Assembly (NCBI GenBank): GCA_943355085.1
Contig: CALREC010000032.1
Coordinates: 1 to 7,171 of the forward strand
DNA length: 7,171 nucleotides
From: Candidatus Altimarinota bacterium
Lineage (GTDB): Bacteria; Patescibacteriota; Gracilibacteria; BD1-5; UBA2023
Direction of reading: 5' to 3'
Shown: positions 1 to 6,483 of the stretch, in pieces
How positions within the stretch are numbered: the first letter of the stretch is position 1
Layout of the letters: each line of letters begins with the position of its first letter
The notes under the pieces: model-generated
The model's input: only the letters and a program-made list of their open reading frames with translations
Told to the model about the DNA's origin: nothing
The model's database searches: none
Made by a program: the position numbers and the translations under genes

Positions 1-552
1 CTGATCTATCCAGACATCATCAGCACGAAATGTATCTTTTCTATGCACCAGATAGACTTTTGTACAAAGCTAAGAGAGATACAGAGCTTCAGTCAGGGCG
101 GTATTTCCACCTCATACGACCACTACGGTTCGGTCCTTGAAAAACATACCATCACAACTCGCACAATAAGATACTCCTTTCCCGAGAAACTCACGCTCCC
201 CTTTTACGCCCAGATATTTATAGTTATTTCCCGTAGCCATGAGAAGAAACTTAGATTGGATCTCCTTGGTATTGGTTTTTATCGTGAATATATTATTACT
301 GTCTCGGGATACCGAAACGACTTGATCCAAAAGTATATCGGATCCAGAAGATAGTGCGTGTTCCTTAAAAGTTTGCATGATAGTTTTGCCGGGAGACGAG
401 AGGATTCATGGGTAGTTTTCAACACGATGACTTGTTGCCAGGGCTCATCCATCTTGCGAACCGATAATAAGGTTTTTTATCTTGTATCTAGATGCATACA
501 TTCAGGCAGGTAAACCAGCACTTCCGAGTCATATAATAACGAGATCGTACAT
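1..552 (-). CDS. trxB: Thioredoxin reductase, partial (3' end beyond window)
   Basis: Flavoprotein that passes electrons from NADPH through FAD and a redox-active disulfide to oxidised thioredoxin in the cytoplasm. The 184 visible codons cover the FAD-binding N-terminus (MYDLVIIGLGSAG, G8/G10/G13), the VENYPG segment (residues 45-49), the ATG motif (107-109), the active-site pair C130-A-S-C133 followed by DG, the NADPH-domain motif GGGNTA (147-152) and the VHRKDTFRA stretch (169-177). The family is about 310 residues, so the remaining NADPH domain and C-terminal FAD segment lie beyond base 1. Five glycines (8, 17, 36, 49, 147) are encoded by TGA, including the first Gly of the FAD motif and the first of the NADPH motif. 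The start is the ATG that gives the canonical N-terminus, 13 nt after the glutamate dehydrogenase stop; no Shine-Dalgarno sequence is visible. It is the last visible gene of the peroxiredoxin-thioredoxin-GDH operon, whose thioredoxin is the expected substrate. CASC replaces the commoner CATC, a mild variation. Confidence 0.95.
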
Positions 553-565
553 ATTTTAAGGAGAT

Positions 566-1828
566 TTAAGAGATATTTTGTCTGTCTTTCATGCTCGTAA
601 ATACTCTTTGGAGAGCTATGACATAGGCGGCAAGACGATAGGTAGTTCCGTGTTTCAAGGCAGTGTCAAATACATCTTTTGCGGCATGAGATATTTTAAG
701 CCTCAGTTTTTGATCCACTTCAGATTCATCCCAATAATAATTCGATGCATTTTGCACTTGTTCAAAGTAAGAAACCATCACCCCTCATGCATTGGCAAGG
801 ATATCAGGGATGACATCAATCTTGCGTGCCGAGAGAATAACATCAGCCTCGGGAGTAATAGGTCCATTTGCGAGCTCGAGTATGAGTCATGCCTGTATCT
901 TGTGTGCATTTTCAAGAGTAATCTGATTCTCAAGCGCTGCTGGAATCAGGATATCACAAGGAAGTTCCAGTACCTCATGACCAGATATGATGGTTGCACC
1001 AACATAAGCAGTCACCGAATTCTTCTCTTTTTTGAGAGATTGTATTTTATGTACATCGAGGCCATTTGAATCGTATATACCACCCTCAGAATCCGAAATT
1101 GCGACAATTTTTGCTCACTCATAAGATAGGAGTGAAGCCATCGTGAGTCCGGCATTTCATGCTCATTGTATAACGACTGTTTTGCCAGCAAGTGTTTCAT
1201 TTCTGAGAGCGAGGATGGTCGAGAGTACGTACAATCCACCCTTGGCAGTTGCTGCTCATCGTCACTTGGATCATCCAGAAGTAAGAGGCTTCCCAGTGAA
1301 ACTTCCTGGAGCATACTCTCATACCAGTCGTGAGTACTCATCCATCATCCAAGCCATGATCTTTGGATTCGTATTCACATCTGGAGCAGGCACATCCTGC
1401 GTAGGGCCTATATATTTGTAGATAGAACGAACATATCCACGCGAGAGTTGTTCGAGCTCTGCTTCGGAAAGTCCTTTTGGATTTACGACAATACCTCATT
1501 TACCTCCACCGAGTGGAATATCGATGACCGCACACTTCATGGTCATCCAGACAGAGAGAGCTTTTACTTCTGAGATATTCACATCTTGGTGAAAACGAAT
1601 CCCTCCTTTAAAAGGTCATCGTGAATCATTGTGCTGAGAACGAAACCCCTGAAACATCCTGAGTGTTCAATCGTCCATCAGAACGGGTATCTGGACTTCT
1701 AGTACTCGCATCGGTTCTCGTATCATAGCAAAGGCATTGGACATAGGTCCATTCTTTTTCAAGATATCATATGCCAAAGAAAGCTGTGTTTGAGCATTTG
1801 CAAAAGCATCGTTTTGTGATGAGTTCAT
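566..1828 (-). CDS. gdhA: Glutamate dehydrogenase (Glu/Leu/Phe/Val dehydrogenase family)
   Basis: Interconverts glutamate and 2-oxoglutarate plus ammonia with NAD(P). The 420 residues match the usual length of hexameric GDHs. Seen: [10 protein letters not shown] (K74), MTMK (K98), the family active-site signature IPLGGGKGG around K110, PAPDVNT with the catalytic Asp at D150, the Rossmann motif GAGNAG (222-227), SDSEGGIYD at the end of the second strand (245-253), and the C-terminal [15 protein letters not shown] segment. Twelve glycines are TGA: 54, 71, 111, 170, 186, 189, 191, 222, 224, 238, 314 and 348. Those at 222 and 224 are the first two Gly of GxGxxG, so the dinucleotide fold depends on this reading. 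Start is the only ATG fitting the N-terminus, 10 nt after the thioredoxin stop; stop is TAA. Sitting between thioredoxin and thioredoxin reductase suggests a role in supplying reductant (inference). The SDSxGGIY strand end resembles archaeal GDHs; cofactor choice is not decidable by eye. A leucine or valine dehydrogenase is possible but less likely. Confidence 0.96.
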
Positions 1829-1838
1829 AGAATGAAAG

Positions 1839-2156
1839 TTATGAAGCTAAAAGTGTATTTGACTTCTGATTAAGTGTTTCAATAGTTTGTACTCCGATAA
1901 GCATTTCTACCGGCTTACCCTCCAAGAAAAATATAAGAGATGGGACACTCATGATTCTATATTGTTGAACGATAGAGATATTGGCATTTCCATTCAGCTT
2001 ACCGATTTTGAGAGATTTTGGAGCGTGAGATGCAAATGTTTCAAGTATGCCGAGCATCTCTTTACACGGATTGCAATCATCTGCCCAAAAATCAACCAAC
2101 ACCAAGCCGGTGCTTATAAAATTTTGAAAATTCGATTCATTGAGTTCATGTACCAT
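1839..2156 (-). CDS. trxA: Thioredoxin with atypical CNPC active site
   Basis: Small cytoplasmic dithiol carrier, expected to reduce the upstream peroxiredoxin and be recycled by the downstream thioredoxin reductase. The 105 residues match the normal thioredoxin length. The fold is clear: VLVDFWADD strand (19-27), active site C28-N-P-C31-K, and the cis-proline segment MSVPSLIFF (P72), followed by G80 and a C-terminal helix. Two active-site positions are odd. The canonical WCGPC is DCNPC, so the conserved Trp before the first Cys is Asp (D27) and the Gly between the cysteines is Asn. The Asn codon is AAT, so this is not a recoded TGA. The reading frame is open upstream as far as 2267 but that part overlaps the peroxiredoxin gene and has no thioredoxin homology; the ATG at 2156, 23 nt after the peroxiredoxin stop, gives the family N-terminus. 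It is the only complete gene here without a TGA codon. A specialised thioredoxin-like reductase is an alternative. Confidence 0.93.
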   Translation of the reverse strand: MVHELNESNFQNFISTGLVLVDFWADDCNPCKEMLGILETFASHAPKSLKIGKLNGNANISIVQQYRIMSVPSLIFFLEGKPVEMLIGVQTIETLNQKSNTLLAS

Positions 2157-2179
2157 ATAAACAAGTTTAGATTGATAGG

Positions 2180-2797
2180 TTAAGATTGAAGTGCTTCGTA
2201 GACAGACCCCGCAATTTTGATATTTGGAGTAAGAGTCTTGGCACCGAGAGACCATTTCGCCGGACATGCCTGTCCTGGGTGCTCTCGCATAAATTGCAAT
2301 GCCTCGATTTTACGTATAAGTTCAGCACTATTTCTACCAAGGGGACCAGAAGTCACTTCGATTCATCGAATGATACCATCTGGATCTATGATAAAAGTTC
2401 CTCGTCCAGCAATCCCCGTCTTTTCGTCGAGGATATTATATATGTGAGCATACTCGGTCGTATGGTCTGCCAACATCTTATAAGGGAAATTTTTCATGAG
2501 ACCTTCATGTTCTGTCCATGCCTTGTGACTAAAAATAGTATCGGTCGAACAAGCGAGGATCTCTACTCACATCTCCTGAAATTTTGCCTCACAATCTGCC
2601 ATATCTTTGAGCTCAGTCGGACATACAAAAGTAAAATCAGCCGGATAATAAAATAGAACAGACCACTTCCCTTTCAGATCGCTTAAGTCCATATGTCCTT
2701 GATCTTTTGTTTTCGGATCATAAAAAGGCATAGAGAACGACGGAGCTTGCTCATCAATCTTTACAGTACTTTCTATATAATATTCTTGTTCTTGCAT
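2180..2797 (-). CDS. ahpC: Alkyl hydroperoxide reductase AhpC, typical 2-Cys peroxiredoxin
   Basis: Reduces hydrogen peroxide, organic hydroperoxides and possibly peroxynitrite in the cytoplasm. The 205 residues fit typical 2-Cys peroxiredoxins. Seen: the N-terminal APSF segment (18-21), the catalytic motif P52-ADF-T56-FV-C59-PTEL with peroxidatic Cys59, the partner Arg in GRGTFIIDPDG (R132), and the resolving Cys178 in HPGQACPAKW. The GGLG motif of over-oxidation-sensitive eukaryotic enzymes is absent. Two glycines (77 and 145) are TGA; ignoring this would cut the protein just after residue 76. Start: the ATG at 2797 gives the normal family N-terminus; an in-frame upstream ATG near 2857 would add a hydrophobic stretch that overlaps the regulatory boxes and is rejected. 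It is the first gene of a leftward operon, followed after 23 nt by thioredoxin. No AhpF is present, so thioredoxin is the likely electron donor. A Fur/PerR-like box lies 48 bp upstream, suggesting peroxide- or metal-responsive control (inference). Confidence 0.96.
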
Positions 2798-2844
2798 AAT
2801 AGATAAATATAACGATATAAAAATGAAAGAACTATTCAAAATAG

Positions 2845-2859
2845 GAATAATTCTCATTT
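2845..2859 (-). promoter_or_regulatory. Putative Fur/PerR box facing ahpC
   Basis: Read on the minus strand this is AAATGAGAATTATTC, matching the other box in this spacer at 14 of 15 positions; with flanks (2835-2862 against 2889-2916) 23 of 28 bases match. The TGAxAATTATT core resembles the Fur and PerR operators (TGATAATNATTATCA-type half sites). It ends 48 bp upstream of the ahpC start, where a repressor could block transcription. The regulator is probably the divergent Fur-family gene. Binding is inferred, not shown. Confidence 0.6.
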
Positions 2860-2891
2860 AGAGTATACATATTTTTATAAAAAGCAAATCA

Positions 2892-2906
2892 AAATGATAA
2901 TTATTC
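2892..2906 (+). promoter_or_regulatory. Putative Fur/PerR box facing the regulator gene
   Basis: Plus-strand AAATGATAATTATTC is the inverted copy of the box at 2845-2859. Its left half TGATAAT is a perfect Fur half site; the right half is only partly symmetric. It lies 55 bp upstream of the Fur-family start and just upstream of a TATACT -10 candidate at 2928-2933, so autoregulation is likely (inference). Confidence 0.6.
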
Positions 2907-2960
2907 TTGTTTTAAATAAAATTTGTATATACTATGCATACATATTTATAATCACTGTAT

Positions 2961-3314
2961 ATGAAAACACATTTTTATCACTCCGATATTCTCAATATCT
3001 GCACGCACAATCATTTGACTGTAGAGAGTATTTTTGAACAAATCAAAACCCTCCATCCACAGGCTGGATTTTCAACAATATACAGAAATGTAGAAGAACT
3101 GACAGAAAAATGACTCCTAAAAAAAATATCAGGAATCGGATCGAAAGCACTCTTTGAACGGAGCATGGATGGGCATATAGCACACTTCGTAGATGATACT
3201 ACGGGTGCGATATATGACATACACATTCCCCAAGAACTGATTTTTCAACAACTTCCGGCAGGCTTTGCACCTCACTCGGTAGATCTCCGAATCTATGGAC
3301 ACGTTTCGGCATAA
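2961..3314 (+). CDS. Fur/PerR-family metalloregulator, short form without cysteine zinc site
   Basis: DNA-binding repressor of the Fur superfamily, likely controlling this locus. It is 117 residues, against about 130-150 for the family. The winged-helix domain is clear: HLTVESIFEQI (18-28), FSTIYRNVEELTEKGLLKKI (37-56), with Gly51 as TGA. By-eye alignment to E. coli Fur keeps metal-ligand equivalents H18 (H33), E66 (E81), H72 (H87), H75 (H90) and H105 (H125), while H88 and D89 are replaced by Ile and Ala. The two CxxC pairs that hold structural zinc are missing: the first aligns with DDTT (78-81), and the protein ends at GHVSA where the second would start. Its only Cys is C14, outside those sites. 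The ATG at 2961 gives a normal but short N-terminus; stop is TAA. Whether it senses peroxide (PerR), iron (Fur) or another metal cannot be decided. It is divergent to the peroxide operon and precedes the TPP enzyme by 75 nt, possibly as one transcript. Confidence 0.88.
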
Positions 3315-3389
3315 TACAGTTTTAATGCCTGATAATAGTATAAATTTATTGGGCAATTGCTTTTTATTAATCATATATATCTACAATCT
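3315..3389. other. Intergenic spacer, Fur-family gene to TPP enzyme
   Basis: This 75-nt AT-rich gap has no convincing terminator: only a weak GCAATTGC palindrome followed by a T run near 3353-3366. No clear promoter or Shine-Dalgarno sequence is visible. Read-through from the regulator gene is plausible. Confidence 0.4.
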
Positions 3390-5009
3390 ATGAAATCAAG
3401 CGATCTATTTGTAGCAAAATTAATCCAACATGGAGTCAAAACCATCTACTGAGTTCCTGGCGAAGAGAATCTCGATCTCATAGATTCGGTACGCAAATCA
3501 GGAGCGATAGAGCTCATCCTGACACGAAACGAACAAACTGCTGTTTTTATGGCAGCCACCTATGGGAGATTAACGGGCGAACCCGGAGTAGCGATCGCAA
3601 CCCTCGGGCCCGGTGCCACCAATATGATGACCGGCGTTGCCTATGCACAACTTGGGGGCTTCCCTACTATCCTCATTACTGGACAGAAACCGATCAGAAA
3701 ATCCAAACAGGGACTATTCCAGATCATAGATGTCGTTTCTATGATGAAACCTGTCACCAAGTTTGCAAGTCAGGTGGTGAGTGGATATAGAATTCCTCAC
3801 ACTATAGATAATGCCTTTCGTATAGCCAAGGCAGAGCGTCCTGGAGCGGTACTCATAGAACTTCCTGAAGATATAGCAGCGGAAGAGGTAGATATATCTC
3901 CAAATTTTACCGATCTGCATAAAATCAGAAGACCCGTCGCAGACGAGAAAGCGATACAATCTCTCAAACGAGAACTCGAGAACGCCGAGGCACCTATTAT
4001 CCTGATCGGAGCGTGAGCCAATAGAAAACAGATTACCCGATATCTTTCTCTCTTTATAGAGAAATATAATATCCCATTTTTTACGTCACAAATGTGAAAA
4101 GGGGTAGTAGATGAGTCCATTCCTCAGTGTCTTGGAACCGCCGCGCTCACATCTGGTGACTACCTACATAAAGCCATCAAAGAAAGCGACCTCATCATCT
4201 CGGTCGGATATGATCCTATCGAGAAGCCTACACATCTGATCGGAAGTGGTGGGACACGCACTATTCATATCAATTTTTATGAATCCAGTCTCGATTCCGT
4301 ATACGAGCCATATCTTGAGATCATTGGAGATATCGGACATACTTTCTGGGAACTCGGAGAGCTTACGATCGATACGAGTCGATGGGATTTTAGTGCCATT
4401 TACGCTATAAAAAAAGCGTACACGAAAAGTATCCAAGAAAATATTCTCAGAGAGAGCCAAGATGATGCTATCATGTGACCAAGACAACTGGTAAATGATA
4501 CAAGAAAGGCTCTCGAAAAAGAAGATATAGTCGCACTCGACAACGGACTCTATAAAGTATGGTTTGCACGCAATTATACTTGCTTTACTCCCAATACCCT
4601 CCTCCTCGATAATGCGCTCGCAACCATGTGAGCAGGAGTCGCTTCTGGTATGGAAGCAAAACGAATACATCCTGAGAAAAACGTGGTCGTAATCACCTGA
4701 GATGGTGGACTCGTTATGAATCTCTGAGACCTGGAAACAGTGGTACGTTTGTGATGAGATCTTACGGTGGTGGTTCTCAATAATCAAAGCTATGGGATGA
4801 TCAAATGGAAACAGGTCGGAGGAAATCTTCCTATGTGGGGGCTCGATTTCGGCAATCCTGACTTTGTTAAACTCGCCGAGAGTTTCGGATGAATCGGATA
4901 CAAGGTAAGAGACAAAAATGAGTATCTTCCTACCCTTCTTAAGGCAAATAAAGAAAAAGGGCTCAAGATTATAGAACTTATGTTTGATTACCCACAAGAG
5001 ATATCTTAA
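3390..5009 (+). CDS. TPP-dependent enzyme, acetolactate synthase / 2-oxoglutarate decarboxylase type
   Basis: Member of the thiamine-diphosphate superfamily that includes acetolactate synthase and 2-oxo acid decarboxylases; 539 residues, the normal length. Seen: N-terminal YGVPGEENLDL (20-30), the catalytic Glu48 in TRNEQTA, the ATYGRLTG and LGPGATN segments (56-78), TGQKPIRKSKQG (97-108), ELPEDIAAEE, the central-domain segment TSQMGKGV, and the TPP/Mg site G437-D438-G439 ending at N464-N465. Ten glycines are TGA, including Gly21 and Gly437 of GDG; two are consecutive (4752-4757). It closely resembles the catabolic-type acetolactate synthase group as I remember it. No regulatory subunit (IlvN) or other branched-chain synthesis gene is nearby. 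The dehydrogenase follows after 18 nt. In cyanobacteria a protein annotated as acetolactate synthase next to such a dehydrogenase is a 2-oxoglutarate decarboxylase, making succinic semialdehyde; that activity fits the nearby glutamate dehydrogenase. Acetolactate formation from pyruvate remains the main alternative. Superfamily is certain, substrate is not. Confidence 0.9.
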
Positions 5010-5027
5010 CACGTAAATATTTTTATC

Positions 5028-6407
5028 ATGTCTACCATACGCTCCATAAATCCATATACAGAGAAAGTAAATGCTGAGCTCACCACACTCACCCGAAATC
5101 TCCTCGATCATAAAATAACTACTGCTCACCATGCATACTGAGTCTGGAAACACACTCCCAGTACCGAGAAAAAAGCTCTCTTTTTACGGTTGGCGGATAT
5201 TATAGAGAACGAGAAAGAGACCCTTGCGGAGCTGGAAATGAACGAGATGGGTATGCTCTACAGCTTTTCTTTGGCTGGTATCGCAAAAACTGCGACATTG
5301 GTTCGCTGGTTTGCAAATAATTTCGAAGCAATACTCTCTGATGAGTCCTACGAATCAGAATGACTCCAAGTCACATCACAATACGACCCTCTTGGTGTGA
5401 TCTTTGGTATTGCACCATGGAATTTCCCCTTCAATCAAGTGCTCAGAGCAGCAGTGCCAAACATACTCGCCTGAAATACCGTACTCTACAAACACGCATC
5501 CAATGTGCCACTTTGTGGAGAAAAAATCGAAGCTTTGTTCCTCCAGGCATGATTTCCTGAGGGGGTGTATCAAAATATCATCATTTCAAGCTCGGAGAGT
5601 GAATATATACTCTCGAGACCAGAAATTGCCGGAGTCAATCTGACAGGATCCGAAGGAGCTGGTAAAATCATAGGATCACTGGCGGGAAAATACCTAAAAC
5701 CGTCCATTCTCGAACTCGGCTGAAACGATGCTTTCATAGTAGCAGATACTTCCGACATAGAGAAAGTTGCGCAAGAAGCCGTCATGGCACGAGTTTCCAA
5801 TGCGGGACAGAAATGCAATTCATCGAAACGTTTCATCGTCCGAGAACAAGACTATGAGAAATTTTGTGAAGCATTTACAAAACGGACCAATTCACTCATT
5901 ATCTGAGATCCAAAAGATTCAAGAACTGAACTCTGACCACTGGCAAAGCTCGATCTCCTTGATGATATCGATACTCAAGTACAAAAAACTATTGCTCAAG
6001 GAGCGAGATTACTCACTGGATGAAAACGATTGGATCGATCTGGATATTTTTATGCTCCAACCGTTCTGGCAGATGTGACTCCTTCCATGACTTCCTACCA
6101 AGAAGAAGTCTTTGGTCCTGTTGCCTCCATCATACGAGTCAAAGATCTCGATGAAGCTATCTCCATAGCCAATAACTCCGAATTTGGTCTGTGTGGATGT
6201 GTATATGGAGATAATCTCGAGCAGTGCATAGAAATCGCCTCACGTATAGAAACCGGTATGGTTTTTATCAATATGCCTGCCGCCTCACGCGCGAGCCTTC
6301 CATTCTGATGAGTAAAAAAATCATGATACGGAAAAGAAAATGGACCCGAATGACTCAAAGCATTTACCAATAAAAAGACCATAGTCTCTCTAAAAAGTGC
6401 AAAATAG
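5028..6407 (+). CDS. Aldehyde dehydrogenase, succinate-semialdehyde dehydrogenase (Sad/YneI) type
   Basis: Oxidises an aldehyde, probably succinic semialdehyde, to the acid with NAD(P)+. The 459 residues align end to end by eye with E. coli Sad/YneI (462 residues, from memory). Seen: INPY start, [17 protein letters not shown] with oxyanion Asn132, the nucleotide-binding [10 protein letters not shown] (203-212), general base Glu229 in LELGGND, catalytic Cys263 in [18 protein letters not shown] (359-365) and the C-terminal PFGGVKKSGYGKE (425-437). The catalytic loop has a single Cys, so it lacks the CxC redox switch of human SSADH. Twelve glycines are TGA (38, 112, 149, 175, 232, 293, 303, 332, 427, 428, 433, 442), with two in tandem at 6306-6311. 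The ATG at 5028 gives the expected N-terminus, 18 nt after the TPP enzyme; stop is TAG. Tight spacing implies co-transcription and coupling: the decarboxylase makes an aldehyde that this enzyme oxidises. Another aldehyde substrate or NADP use is possible. Confidence 0.93.
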
Positions 6408-6426
6408 CGTGAGCATATGTCAATCC

Positions 6427-6455
6427 TTGCAAAAAGATCATATTTCTGTTAATAT
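6427..6455 (+). promoter_or_regulatory. Candidate sigma-70-type promoter for the last gene
   Basis: TTGCAA (6427-6432), a 17-bp spacer and TAATAT (6450-6455) match the -35/-10 layout well. Transcription would begin near 6462 and give a leader of about 22 nt before the ATG at 6484. It lies in the 76-nt gap after the dehydrogenase, consistent with a new transcription unit. No intrinsic terminator is seen between the genes, so read-through is also possible. Confidence 0.45.
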
Positions 6456-6471
6456 AGATATCAATATATCT
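6456..6471. repeat. Short inverted repeat at predicted transcription start
   Basis: AGATAT-CAAT-ATATCT is a perfect 6+6 palindrome with a 4-nt centre, directly after the candidate -10. It could be an operator, but the region is AT-rich and such palindromes arise often by chance. Confidence 0.3.
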
Positions 6472-6483
6472 CATAACACTTCT

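Larger units (their letters stand above)
2798..2960. promoter_or_regulatory. Divergent promoter region between ahpC and the Fur-family gene
   Basis: This 163-bp very AT-rich spacer separates two divergent operons and must hold both promoters. It contains two inverted copies of a Fur/PerR-like box (listed separately), each placed about 50 bp before the gene it faces. On the rightward side TATACT at 2928-2933 is a plausible -10 with a poor -35 (TTCTTG at 2904-2909, partly inside the box). On the leftward side no clean -35/-10 pair is obvious. No Shine-Dalgarno sequence is visible before either start. Confidence 0.75.

Noticed and set aside
578..1069. Open frame of 163 codons on the plus strand across the GDH region
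   Set aside because: It lies antisense to clear GDH coding sequence and shows no domain; GDH motifs continue through this stretch on the minus strand.
2157..2267. N-terminal extension of thioredoxin in the same frame
   Set aside because: It overlaps the end of the peroxiredoxin gene in another frame and adds residues with no thioredoxin homology; the ATG at 2156 gives the normal length.
3353..3366. Intrinsic terminator after the Fur-family gene
   Set aside because: The only stem is a short GCAATTGC palindrome with no room for a loop; the T run alone is not sufficient in such AT-rich sequence.
4164..5153. Long open frame of 329 codons on the minus strand opposite the TPP enzyme
   Set aside because: It is a shadow. 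Its translation is a Ser/Cys/Phe-rich mix without a recognisable family, and the plus-strand frame carries complete TPP-enzyme motifs.
1..6407. Series of broken pseudogenes or frameshifts
   Set aside because: Every apparent break is an in-frame TGA at a glycine position; no frame shift is needed to read any gene from start to stop, and all catalytic residues are intact.
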